This document shows positions 6,368 through 15,735 of a stretch of DNA of 22,902 nt, piece by piece. Position numbers and translations under genes: made by a program. The DNA is taken from NCBI GenBank assembly GCA_020430865.1, contig JAGQIY010000376.1:1-22902 (forward strand). Reading direction: 5' to 3'. Numbering within the stretch: position 1 is the first letter of the stretch; each line of letters opens with the position of its first letter. Source of the stretch: Myxococcales bacterium (GTDB taxonomy: Bacteria; Myxococcota; Polyangia; Polyangiales; Polyangiaceae). The notes below the pieces were generated by a model. It saw only the letters and a program-made list of their open reading frames with translations. It was not told where the DNA came from and ran no database searches.

Positions 6368-9300
6368 ATGAACGAGGAAGCGAAGCAGCTCATCACCTTG
6401 CTCGAGTCGAGCTTGATGATGAACCCGAAGGATCCGGTCAAGCGCTACCGACTGGGGCACGCCTATCACAAGAACGGCGAGCTCGAGAAAGCCGCGCAGC
6501 AGTATCAGCGGACCGTCGGGCTCCAGCCGGATCATTTCCTCGCCCACTACAACCTCGGTCTGGTCAAGAAGGAGCAGGGCGAGCTCGAGGTCGCCCTCGA
6601 GGCCTTGATCCGCGCGGCAGAGCTGAAGCCCGAGAACGCCGACGCCCAGGAGGCCCTGGGCAACATCGCCCTCGAGATGAAGCGCTTCGAGATCGCCGGA
6701 CCGGCCCTGCATGCGCTGGCGAAGCTGAACCCGGAGCACCCCGACGCGGCCCTGCGTGGAGGCGATGCCTACGTCGAGGTGGCGGAGTACGCCGGCGCAG
6801 TGGACTGCTTCGAGCGCGCGCTGAAGGTCGCCAAGGACGATCCGAAGGTGATGCTCAGGCTGGGGCGAGCCTACGTGTCGACGGAGAACTGGGAGGCCGC
6901 GCAGCGCACGCTGCGTGAGCAGACGAAGCTCGTCCCGACGGAGGCCGAGGGCTTCAAGCTCCTGGGCAAGGCCTCAGCTGAGCTCGACGAGCTCCAGAAC
7001 TCCATCGACGCCTACCGCGAGGCGCTCGAGCTGGACCCCGAGTACGTCGAGGGTCACTGCGCGATCGCCCGCACCTACGCCGCGGCGGAGCAGTACCCAG
7101 CTGCGGCGAATGCTTTCCGTGTGGCACTGCGCTTCCTGCCGAAGGACGCCGCGATTCACTACGAGCTCGGCGTGGTGCTGGTGAAGCTAGAGAAGTACGA
7201 CGAGGCCGTCGAGAGCCTCGAGCGCAGCATCGGCCTCGAGCCCGAGCGCGCCCTCGCGTTTGCTTTTCTGGGTGACGCCCAGCGGGCGCTCGGACAGCTC
7301 TCCGAGGCGCGCAAGTCGTACCGCGAGTGCGTGCGCCTCGACTCCAGCCTGGTGCGCGCGAGTCGCTCGCTGGCCGAGGTGTGTCTTGCCCTCGATCTGA
7401 AGGACGAAGCCATCGAGGCGTTCAAGCAGGTCGTGCGCCTGGAGAAGGACGACGCCCAGGCGCACCTCGCGCTCGCGGATCTGTACCTCGTGGCCAAGCG
7501 TGACGAGGACGCCGCAGGATCACTGCAAGAGGCCTTGCGCTTGATGCCCGATGACGAGGGCGTACTGGCTCAGGTGGGCGCGGTGCTGGTGCGGCTCGAG
7601 CGCGGCGAGGAGGCCAACCCGTTGCTGCTCAAGGCCTCGCGGCTGCTGCCCAAGGATGCCAGCGTGCGACTCAACCTCGGCATGGCGTACAACCAGGCCG
7701 GCAAGTGGGAGCTGGCGAAGCAGGCGCTGACCAAGGCCCTGGAGCTCGCGGAAGCAGGCGGAGACGAGGCGGCAGCAGACTACAAGGCGCCGTTCAGTGC
7801 CGCGCTGGCTCGACGGGAGCTCGGTAAGGCTTGCCGCGAGCAGGAGGACACGAAGGAGGCGATCGAGGCCTTCGAGATCGCCCTGCAGCTGGAGCCGAAG
7901 TACACGGACCTGTGGCTGGGGCTGGGCGAGCTGCGCGCGCTGCTCGGCGACGAGAGCGGCGCGGCTGAGGCTTATTACCGCGCGGCAGAGGCGTTCCCCG
8001 CTGACCTCGACATCCAGCGCAGGTCCGGCAAGGTGCTTCAAGGAGTCGGGCGCCACGCTGACGCCGTGGAGGTATTTCGACGGGTGGTCGATGTCGAAGA
8101 AGACGACTACCGCACGCTCGGCGCGCTGGGCGCTTCGCTGAATCGCCTGGAGCGCTGGAGTGACGCCCGTGGCGTGCTCAAGGAAGCGGTGCGCCTGCGA
8201 CCGGACCTCGGAGACGCCCTGAAGGAGCTGGGCAGGGCGGCGACGGAGCTCGGCGAGACCGACGAGGCGCTCGACGCGCTCCAGCGCGCTCTGGAGATCG
8301 ACCCCGACTTCGCTCCCGGACAGGTGCTCGTAGGGCGTATCCTCGCGGAACGGCAACAGCACGCCAGGGCGCTGGAGGCGTTCGAACTCGCGGAGAAGGT
8401 ATTCAACGACCAGTCGAACTCGGAGGACGAGACCATCGCCGCGGCAGGTCATCGAGACCTGGTCGGGCTGCAACCCCACCTCGGGCGCGTGCGACTGGCG
8501 CTCTCGCTGTACGAGCCCGCCTGCCGCAGCCTGCGGGTCGCGACGAAGACGAACCCGAAGGATGCGGACCTCGCGCTCTGTCTGGGGCAGGCGTTGCTCG
8601 GGCTGGAGGACTCGCATGGAGCACGCCTCGCGCTCGAGGAGGCGGCCCGGCTCGATGCCGCTGGTGACAATAACCGTACGGAAATATACAAGTTGCTTGG
8701 TCCCGTGTGCCGAGGCGAGGCTGACGCCACCGCCGCCGAGCGGGCCTTCGAGCGCGCCGTGGAGCTCGATCCAGGGTTCCTCGAGGGGCAGGTGGCCCTG
8801 GGAGAGCTACTGGATGCACGGGGCGCGGACGCCGAAGCGGCCCGTGCCTTCGAGGCAGCGGTGCAGCTCTCTCCCCAGGACGCGAAGCTCTACGCGGCCT
8901 TGGGTGGGAGCCTGCAGAAGCTCGGGCGCTTCGAGGAGAGCGCGGAGCGCTTCGCAGAAGCCGTCAAGTTCGGCGCAGGCGATCCAGACATCCTGCTCAG
9001 CCTCGGCATCGGTTACTTCAAGACCGAGCGCTGGGCGGAGGCCAGGAAGGCGCTCGAGGAGAGCCTGAGGCTGCGGGACGACTCGCTCGAGTGCATCCAG
9101 TACCTGGCGGATACGCTGGCCGAGCTCGGTGAGGGCTCCGGCGCGGCGGATCTGTACCAGCGAGCGGTGGCGCTGGATCCGAAGTTCGGTCGCGGCTACG
9201 AGCGACTGGCGGAGCTGCGGATCGCCCAGGGCCAGGACGAGGTCGCCGCGAGCGCCCTGAGTCAGCTGCTCGAGCTGGAGCCGGCAACTGCGAAGCGCTG

Positions 9301-12300
9301 GGCGCTGCTCGGTGGTTGTCGCATGCGGCTCCGAGAGTACCCTGACGCCGTCAGGGCGTTCGAGGCCGCAGTCGTGCTGCCGACCGCGGAGAACGCGGAG
9401 TCCGCTGCGCTCCACGTTTCGCTCGGTGACGCTCGATTTGCCGCGGGGCAACATCAGGAGGCTCGGGAAGCCTTCGAGGCAGCGGTCAAGCTGGCGCCCG
9501 AGTCCGTGCCTGCAAGAGCAGGACTCGGGCGAGCCTGTGAGGCCTGTGGGTTGCTCGGAGCGGCTATCCAGGCCTACCGCGCCGCAGCCGACCGGGAGCC
9601 GAGCCTGCTCGAGGCGCAGCTCGCGCTGGGGAGGCTCTACGTGGCGACCGAGCAGGACGTCGAGGCAGTGCGCGCCCTGGAGGCTGGCGTGAAGGCGCTG
9701 CCCGATCGCGCCGACCTCCACTCGAGCCTTGGCAACGTGTTGCTCAACCTGGGGCGCGCGGAGGAGGCGAAGGAGTCATTCAAGCGCGCGCTCCAGCACG
9801 CGCCGGACGACGCGACGGCCTTTCTTGGCCTGGGAAGGGCAGAAGCCGCGCGCGGCGCGTGGGCGGAGGCTCGCCAGGCCCTGCGCCAGAGCGTGCGCAT
9901 CGCGGCCGATCAGGCTGACGCGCAGGCCTTGCTGGGTGAAGTGGAGCGCGAGCTGGGCAACACCGAGGATGCCATCGCGGCCTTCAGGCGTTGCGTGGAG
10001 CTCGAGCCGAACCGAGGTGAGGTGCACCTCGGGTTGGGCAAGGTCTTCGTCGACCTCGGGCGCAACGACGAGGCGGTGGCCTGCTTCGAGCAGGCGTCCC
10101 GGGTCTCTCCCGACGACCTGGACATCCTCGAGACCTGGGGTGAGCTGCTGCGGAAGCTGGGGCGCGAGGAGGAGCTCAGCGAGGTGCTGGCCAAGATCGC
10201 GGCGCTCAAGCCCAACGATCCAGCGGCGCTCGAGAAGCTCGGCGTCCTGCAGATGGAGCGCGGGGCGTTCCAAGCTGCGTTGAGCACGCTGGGGCAGCTG
10301 ACGAGGCTGGCTCCGGATGGCGCGACCGGGTTCCGCTTGCTCGCCAGCGCCCTCTGGCAGCTGCGGTCGGACGACGGGGACGAGGCGCTGATCGCAGCGA
10401 CGGAGCGGGCAGCGGAGCTGGATCCAGGCTTGAGTGAGGCTTGGCAACGACTCGGCGAGCTCTACGAGGCCAGGCACGACGCGCGCAACGTGAGCCGCTG
10501 CATGAGGCAGCTCACGTCGCTGCAGCCCGGACTCGCTCAGGCCTGGCTGCGCCTCGGACGCGCCGAGCTCGAGCTGGATGACCCCACGGAAGCGGCCAAC
10601 GCCTTCGAGCGTGCAGCGAGCGGCCTGGACGACGCCGCGCTCCACGCCGACTGGGGGAGAGCGCTGCTGCTATCGGGCAACAAGGCACAGGCGGTTCAGC
10701 GGTTCGAGCGATGTCTCGAGCTGGATGGCGCGCACGCGGACGTCGTGCGCCCGCTGGCCTTCTGCTACGTCGAGGTCGAGGATTGGGTCAAGGCAGCGCC
10801 GCTCCTGCAGAAGCTCGTTGCCGCGGGGGAAGGCGACCTCGACGTACAGCGTGCCCTGGCAGAGGCGCAACAGGCGCTGGGTCACGAGGGGGACGCCCTC
10901 GCCGCCTTGAAGGCCGTGGTCGCGCAGTCTCCCGAAGACATGCAAGCCCTGCGCAAGCTCGCGCAGCTGGCGGAGCGCCAAGAGCTGCTCGAGTTGGCGG
11001 CCGAGAGCTTCGTGGGGCTGGTCGCAAGGCAGCCGAACGACCTCGAGGCGCTGCTCGGCGCCGGGCGCTGCCTGTCGCAGCTCGAGCGCTTCGCGGAGGC
11101 CAGACCCCACCTCGACCGCTATGTCGCGCAGAGGCAAGACGATGCCGAGGCGTACAAGCTCCTGGGTGAGGCCTGCGTCAAGCTGAAGGATCCCGACGGC
11201 AGCGTCGCCGCGTTGACTCGAGCCGTGGCGCTCGATCCCGACTTCCACAAGGGCGCGTCGGTGTTGGGCCGTCTACTGGTGCGCCTCGGACGAGACGAGG
11301 AGGCGCTGCCCTACCTTCGGCAGAGCGTCGACGCTCGACCCGATCAACTCGCGCTCCACGTGACGCTGGGCGGCGCTCTCGAGCGCCTGGGGCGCGACAC
11401 GGAAGCTGCGGAGGCCTTCGAGGCCGCGGTGGCCCTGCGGCAGGACGATCCGAACCTGTTCGCTTCCCTGGGGTCGGTGAGGCATCGCCTGGGGGACGCC
11501 AGCGCCGCTGCCGACGCCCTCGCACGTGCCCTGCAGCTTGGCGCAGACGACCCGGGGCTGCGGCTCGAGCTGGCAGATGCTCAGCACGAGCTGCAGCGCT
11601 GGGGCGACGTCAGGACGACGCTCGGTGATCCCGGGGCGCTGACGGACGCGAAGGCGGTGAAGCAACTCGCGGAGGCTCTGGACAACCTCGGGGAGACGCG
11701 GCCCGCGCTGGAGGCGTACGCCCGCGCCTTGGAGCTCGACGCCGACTTCTCCCCGGCCCACGCAGCGATGGCGCGCCTCGCGGTGGCGCTGGGTGAAGAC
11801 GGAAAGGCGGCGGTCGCTTTCAACAAGGCGTTGGCGGCGACGCCGAGTGAAGGGCTGCGCCGTGGCTATGCCGATGTGCTGGAACGCCTCGGCCGGCACG
11901 CAGAGCTGGAGCACGTGCTGAGCGAGCTCGTGCAGAGCCAGGCGAAGGATGCCGAGCTCTGGCGCCGACTGGCCGCCGCGCGCGGCGAGCTCGGTCAGGT
12001 CGCGGCGGCGGCGCAGGCCTTGAACCAGCTGGTTGGCCTGGAGCCCAACGACGTTGCCGCGTGGAAACGGCTGGCGGAGCTGCGCGCCACAGCGGAGCTC
12101 CAGGGCATCAGCGGAGACGCTGGAGTCCTCGAAGCAAACCGCCAAGTCGCGCGCCTGGAGCCAGGAAATGTCGACGCCCAGGCGGTGGTTGGGCGCCTCG
12201 AGGCAGCAGCGAGCAACTGGGAGACGGCGCGCAGCGCACTGGATGTGGCCGCGCCGGCGCGGGGCAACGATGCTGAGTTGTGGGGCCTCCTGGCGACGAG

Positions 12301-15250
12301 CTGTGAGGCGCTCGGGGACGCGGCGGCGGCGGTGGCAGCGCTCGAGAAGCAGGTCGAGTTGGTCGACACCAACGTGGAGAGCTGGCGAAGGCTTGGCGCG
12401 CTGTATCGCCAGCTAGGGCGTGCCGCCGAGGCCGCTCGAGCCATGAAGCGAGTCGACGAGCTCGGAGGCAGCTCACCCCAGGCGGCGCTGGAGCTGGGCG
12501 CCGTCTACCAGGAGCAAGGGCTGGCACGCGAGGCCATCCAGGCGTTCATGAAGGCGATGAACGGAGCGCCTGGAGACATGCAGCTGCGCTTTCAGGTGGG
12601 GCTCAGGCTGCGGGCGCTCGGTGAGCACCGTCAGGCCTTCGAGGCATTCCGTAAGGTAACGATCGTGGAGCCAAAGAACGCTGCCGCGTTCTTCGAGTTG
12701 GGCAACAGCGCCGCGGAGCTGGGGGAGTATCCCGAGGCCATCGAGGCCTACTATGCAGCCACCGAGCTGCAGCCGGAGTTCCCCGCCGCGCATCGCGCCA
12801 TGGGTCTGTGCCGCGCCCGCTTGGGCCACGCGGCTGCGGCGCTCGACGCGCTGGAGACCGCGCTCCAGGCGAATCCCGATGACCCCGAGACGAATCTGCG
12901 CCTGGGGGAGTGCCTGGCGGCAGTCGGTCGTCATGGCGAGGCGCTGCCCAGACTCAAGCGCGCGACGGAGTTGCTGCCAGAAGAGGCGGACGCCTTCCTG
13001 GCCTACGGCTACGTGCTGATCGCCGTGAGCCGCCAAGGGGAGGCCGTCGACGTGCTGCGCCGAGCCAGCGAGCTTCGGCCCGACCATTCGGAGACCTGGG
13101 CGCAGCTCGCGACTGCGTACGAACGCATCAGCCCCGACGACGCCATGGCGTGTCTGCAGCGCGCCGTCGAGCTCGACGACCAGAACGCCGAGCTGCAGAA
13201 GCGACTCGGCTTGCTGTGCACGGCGATGGGTCGAGCGGATCAGGCGATCCATGCGCTGGAGCGCGCCGAGCAGCTCGCAGACGATCTGGAGGTGGTCCGG
13301 CTCCTTGGTATCAGCCTGGCGCGAGCCGGCAGACACGCCGACGCGGCTGCGCGCTTCGAGCGCCTCCTCGCGGCGCAGCCGAGCGACGCCGCGGCCTGCG
13401 TGTTGCTCGCCACGTCGCTCAATGAACAGCAGTCGTTCGCCGAGGCGAAGAGCGCGGCGGAGCGCGCGCTGGGCGTCGCCGCGGACAGCGCCGAGGCGCA
13501 GTTCCAGCTCGGTCGCGCGCTGGAGGGCGAGCGGGACCTGCAGGCCGCCGAGGCAGCGTACGCTCGCGCCGTCCAGCTCGACGCGCGCCACTCCCAGGCG
13601 AGCTTCCACGCCGCGAAGTGCCGCCTGGCGCTCAAGGACTTCGCTGGCGCCGAGGCGGCGGGGCGCGCCTTCGTGGAGCTCGAGCCGAGCAACGGGGATG
13701 GTCACTACCAGCTGGCGATCGCGCTGCTGGCCCAGGGCAAGAACGAGCCTGCGCTCGAGAGCTTCGAGCGCGCGGTGGAGCTGGATCCGAACAACGCGAA
13801 CGCCTGCATGCGCCTCGGCGCGTTGTACATCAAGCTCAAGCGGCTCGACGACGCCGTGAAGGCCTTGTCCCGCTCGGTCGCGCTGGACCCCGGCTCCGAG
13901 AAGAGCCTGCAGCTGTTGAGTGACCTGTGCCGTCGCACTCAGCGCGTGGATCAGCTGATTGACGCCTTGGAGAAGGCGAAGGCCGCGCACCCGAGCGCCG
14001 CGGTGCTGTGTCGCCTGGGAGAGGCTCACAGTGACCGCGGAGAGCACGGCACCGCGCTCGACCTGTTTCAGCAGGCGGTCAGTCTCGATCCCGAGCGCAT
14101 CGAGGCCCAGCGGCTGTTCGGGTACAGCGCGTCGGCAGCCGAGCAGCACGAGCAGGCGGTCGACGCGCTGCAAGTCGTGACCCAGAGCGCCGAGGTGAAC
14201 GCTCATGACTGGTACTGCCTCGCCGTGAGCCTGCGAGCGCTCGGCTACGTCGGGGACGCGACCACCGCGGCCCAGCACTGCCTGTCGATCGACGCCTCGC
14301 GCGGCGACGCCCAGCTACTCCTCGCGGAAGCGGCTGCCGAAGCCGGCGATCACGCCGTCGCCGCCCAGGCCTACCGGTCCGCACTGGAGACGGGCCTGGC
14401 AGACGCCGCCACCTACCAGGCGCTGGCACAGGCCGAGTTCGCGGCAGGCAACGCCGCGGGCGCTGTGCCTGCGCTCAAGGCAGCGCTGGAGCTGGAGCCG
14501 GAGTCCGATGAGCTGATCGAGCAGCTGGCTCAGGCGAGCGAGGAGGCCGGGGACCACGAAGGTAGCGTGTTCGCGTTGAGCAAGTTGCTGAAGAAGGACC
14601 CGTCCGCCGACGGCTACCATCGCCTCGGCGTGGCCTACCAGCGCATGGGCCGTCACGACGAGAGCGCCGCGGCGTTCAAGCGTTGTCTGCGCATGGACCC
14701 GGATCACGCCCACGCCCAGTACGCCCTCGGCGCGGCGCTGATGCACACGGGGCGGACCGAGGAGGCGATCGCCGCCTGGGAGAAGTCGACCGAGTTCTCT
14801 CCGGACGACGCATCACTCTTCGCCGCCCTGGGTTTTGGCTACCTGAAGGTGGGCAGAACGGACGACGGGGCCGCGGCCTGCCTCAAGGCAGTGGAGCTGG
14901 GTCTCGATGACGTCAGCACGCTGCTGCAGCTCGCGCGCCTCTTCGAGCGCCTGAAGCGGCTCGACAACGCCGTCGTGGCCTACGAGCGAGTGGTACAGCT
15001 CGATCCGGATCGAACCGAGGCGCACGCACAGCTGGCGCTGGCTTTGACGGAGCTCGGCGAGCACCAGCGCGCGGTGGACGCCTATCAGGAGGCGCTGCTG
15101 CTGGAGCCCGACAACGCTCGGCTGCGCTACGGTCTGGGCATTGGGTACGCCAACCTCGGACACAACGACGCCGCGCGGAAGCAGCACGAGGCGTTGCAGG
15201 CGCTGGACGCAGGACTTGCGGAGGAGCTGTTGTTCGTCATCGAGAGCTAG
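6368..15250 (+). CDS. Giant all-TPR protein (85 tetratricopeptide units)
   Basis: This single uninterrupted frame of 2960 residues starts at ATG 6368, with GGGACGGGG about 8 nt upstream. Apart from a 22-residue half-unit at the N-terminus and a short C-terminal tail, the whole protein divides by hand into 85 TPR units, mostly exactly 34 residues. The usual pattern is LG at positions 7-8, small residues at 8/20/27 and a closing LxPxx. Longer units occur at 13 (residues 431-475), 14, 19-22 (649-804), 28-29, 38 and 55 (1896-1934); a few have 32-33 residues. No signal peptide, membrane span or enzymatic domain is visible, so it should be a cytoplasmic scaffold. TPRs are known to form right-handed superhelices that bind peptides, so a very long solenoid is expected. 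The units are well diverged at DNA level, which suggests an old array. The partner proteins are unknown; the upstream kinase and lipoprotein are candidates only by proximity. Confidence 0.95.
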   Translation: MNEEAKQLITLLESSLMMNPKDPVKRYRLGHAYHKNGELEKAAQQYQRTVGLQPDHFLAHYNLGLVKKEQGELEVALEALIRAAELKPENADAQEALGNIALEMKRFEIAGPALHALAKLNPEHPDAALRGGDAYVEVAEYAGAVDCFERALKVAKDDPKVMLRLGRAYVSTENWEAAQRTLREQTKLVPTEAEGFKLLGKASAELDELQNSIDAYREALELDPEYVEGHCAIARTYAAAEQYPAAANAFRVALRFLPKDAAIHYELGVVLVKLEKYDEAVESLERSIGLEPERALAFAFLGDAQRALGQLSEARKSYRECVRLDSSLVRASRSLAEVCLALDLKDEAIEAFKQVVRLEKDDAQAHLALADLYLVAKRDEDAAGSLQEALRLMPDDEGVLAQVGAVLVRLERGEEANPLLLKASRLLPKDASVRLNLGMAYNQAGKWELAKQALTKALELAEAGGDEAAADYKAPFSAALARRELGKACREQEDTKEAIEAFEIALQLEPKYTDLWLGLGELRALLGDESGAAEAYYRAAEAFPADLDIQRRSGKVLQGVGRHADAVEVFRRVVDVEEDDYRTLGALGASLNRLERWSDARGVLKEAVRLRPDLGDALKELGRAATELGETDEALDALQRALEIDPDFAPGQVLVGRILAERQQHARALEAFELAEKVFNDQSNSEDETIAAAGHRDLVGLQPHLGRVRLALSLYEPACRSLRVATKTNPKDADLALCLGQALLGLEDSHGARLALEEAARLDAAGDNNRTEIYKLLGPVCRGEADATAAERAFERAVELDPGFLEGQVALGELLDARGADAEAARAFEAAVQLSPQDAKLYAALGGSLQKLGRFEESAERFAEAVKFGAGDPDILLSLGIGYFKTERWAEARKALEESLRLRDDSLECIQYLADTLAELGEGSGAADLYQRAVALDPKFGRGYERLAELRIAQGQDEVAASALSQLLELEPATAKRWALLGGCRMRLREYPDAVRAFEAAVVLPTAENAESAALHVSLGDARFAAGQHQEAREAFEAAVKLAPESVPARAGLGRACEACGLLGAAIQAYRAAADREPSLLEAQLALGRLYVATEQDVEAVRALEAGVKALPDRADLHSSLGNVLLNLGRAEEAKESFKRALQHAPDDATAFLGLGRAEAARGAWAEARQALRQSVRIAADQADAQALLGEVERELGNTEDAIAAFRRCVELEPNRGEVHLGLGKVFVDLGRNDEAVACFEQASRVSPDDLDILETWGELLRKLGREEELSEVLAKIAALKPNDPAALEKLGVLQMERGAFQAALSTLGQLTRLAPDGATGFRLLASALWQLRSDDGDEALIAATERAAELDPGLSEAWQRLGELYEARHDARNVSRCMRQLTSLQPGLAQAWLRLGRAELELDDPTEAANAFERAASGLDDAALHADWGRALLLSGNKAQAVQRFERCLELDGAHADVVRPLAFCYVEVEDWVKAAPLLQKLVAAGEGDLDVQRALAEAQQALGHEGDALAALKAVVAQSPEDMQALRKLAQLAERQELLELAAESFVGLVARQPNDLEALLGAGRCLSQLERFAEARPHLDRYVAQRQDDAEAYKLLGEACVKLKDPDGSVAALTRAVALDPDFHKGASVLGRLLVRLGRDEEALPYLRQSVDARPDQLALHVTLGGALERLGRDTEAAEAFEAAVALRQDDPNLFASLGSVRHRLGDASAAADALARALQLGADDPGLRLELADAQHELQRWGDVRTTLGDPGALTDAKAVKQLAEALDNLGETRPALEAYARALELDADFSPAHAAMARLAVALGEDGKAAVAFNKALAATPSEGLRRGYADVLERLGRHAELEHVLSELVQSQAKDAELWRRLAAARGELGQVAAAAQALNQLVGLEPNDVAAWKRLAELRATAELQGISGDAGVLEANRQVARLEPGNVDAQAVVGRLEAAASNWETARSALDVAAPARGNDAELWGLLATSCEALGDAAAAVAALEKQVELVDTNVESWRRLGALYRQLGRAAEAARAMKRVDELGGSSPQAALELGAVYQEQGLAREAIQAFMKAMNGAPGDMQLRFQVGLRLRALGEHRQAFEAFRKVTIVEPKNAAAFFELGNSAAELGEYPEAIEAYYAATELQPEFPAAHRAMGLCRARLGHAAAALDALETALQANPDDPETNLRLGECLAAVGRHGEALPRLKRATELLPEEADAFLAYGYVLIAVSRQGEAVDVLRRASELRPDHSETWAQLATAYERISPDDAMACLQRAVELDDQNAELQKRLGLLCTAMGRADQAIHALERAEQLADDLEVVRLLGISLARAGRHADAAARFERLLAAQPSDAAACVLLATSLNEQQSFAEAKSAAERALGVAADSAEAQFQLGRALEGERDLQAAEAAYARAVQLDARHSQASFHAAKCRLALKDFAGAEAAGRAFVELEPSNGDGHYQLAIALLAQGKNEPALESFERAVELDPNNANACMRLGALYIKLKRLDDAVKALSRSVALDPGSEKSLQLLSDLCRRTQRVDQLIDALEKAKAAHPSAAVLCRLGEAHSDRGEHGTALDLFQQAVSLDPERIEAQRLFGYSASAAEQHEQAVDALQVVTQSAEVNAHDWYCLAVSLRALGYVGDATTAAQHCLSIDASRGDAQLLLAEAAAEAGDHAVAAQAYRSALETGLADAATYQALAQAEFAAGNAAGAVPALKAALELEPESDELIEQLAQASEEAGDHEGSVFALSKLLKKDPSADGYHRLGVAYQRMGRHDESAAAFKRCLRMDPDHAHAQYALGAALMHTGRTEEAIAAWEKSTEFSPDDASLFAALGFGYLKVGRTDDGAAACLKAVELGLDDVSTLLQLARLFERLKRLDNAVVAYERVVQLDPDRTEAHAQLALALTELGEHQRAVDAYQEALLLEPDNARLRYGLGIGYANLGHNDAARKQHEALQALDAGLAEELLFVIES

Positions 15251-15345
15251 CGTGTAGATTCCGCTCGGGCGAGTCTCCAGAGCAAGCATCAAGAGCCGTA
15301 CGCCCCAGGCAAACGAGCTCCTCGGGGAAACAGCAGCTGGCCGAC

Positions 15346-15684
15346 TCACCAGTTCGCGAGCAACGCAGCGGCGGCGGGGAGCGCCTGAATCACCAGGATC
15401 GAGCGCTTCGCGCTGTAGCCACCGTACAGGCCCACGGCGACGATGATCGCCAGGACGCTCTTCACCACACTCGGCTGGTGCGCGAGCTGTCCCCAGACCA
15501 GAGCCGCGGCCAGCGCGCCGTTGTAGACCCCCTGATTCGCGGCGAGTACTCGTGTCTGCTCTGCCTGCGCTGCGCTGTTGCCGAAGCGCCCGCGCACCCC
15601 GGGAGTCGTCCACAGGAACGTCTCGAGGACCATGAACAGGACGTGCAAGAGCGCCACCAGGTAGACCAACGCATTCGCCAGCAT
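15346..15684 (-). CDS. DUF1304 family small membrane protein
   Basis: This 112-residue integral membrane protein has about four hydrophobic helices. The start region (LVYLVALLHVLFMVLETFLWTTP) and the following stretch QTRVLAANQGVYNGALAAALVWG are characteristic of the DUF1304 family; the biochemical role of that family is not known. The ATG at 15684 is the natural start, since the first helix begins at once. There is no ribosome binding site before it. Instead a 24-bp palindrome ends 6 nt upstream and a TTGACT box lies 30-35 nt upstream, which suggests a leaderless transcript repressed by the TetR protein encoded 51 bp upstream. It is transcribed convergently with the giant TPR gene, 95 bp apart, with no obvious terminator between them. 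Confidence 0.88.
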   Translation of the reverse strand: MLANALVYLVALLHVLFMVLETFLWTTPGVRGRFGNSAAQAEQTRVLAANQGVYNGALAAALVWGQLAHQPSVVKSVLAIIVAVGLYGGYSAKRSILVIQALPAAAALLANW

Positions 15685-15690
15685 CGGCGC

Positions 15691-15714
15691 TATCTTGAAC
15701 GATCGCTCAAGATA
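15691..15714. promoter_or_regulatory. TetR-type operator (24-bp near-perfect palindrome)
   Basis: The arms TATCTTGA (15691-15698) and TCAAGATA (15707-15714) flank ACGATCGC. Eleven of twelve symmetric base pairs match, centred between 15702 and 15703. The size and the TTGAnCGATCG-type core fit operators of TetR-family dimers. It lies in the 51-bp gap between the tetR gene and DUF1304, immediately before the DUF1304 start codon. No copy of it was seen upstream of tetR itself. Confidence 0.8.
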
Positions 15715-15719
15715 GTCAA
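15691..15719 (-). promoter_or_regulatory. Putative promoter of DUF1304 gene overlapping the operator
   Basis: On the minus strand TTGACT (15719-15714) matches the -35 consensus in five of six bases. A 17-bp spacer leads to AAGATA (15696-15691), a poor -10. The expected transcript start would fall close to the ATG at 15684. The palindrome fills the spacer and the -10, so bound TetR protein would block RNA polymerase. The -10 match is weak. Confidence 0.45.
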
Positions 15720-15735
15720 GGCGCTCGCGAGGTGC

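Noticed and set aside
12473..14278. 601-codon open frame on the minus strand inside the TPR gene
   Set aside because: It mirrors the TPR coding frame and has no recognisable motifs. Long antisense frames are expected with this codon usage.
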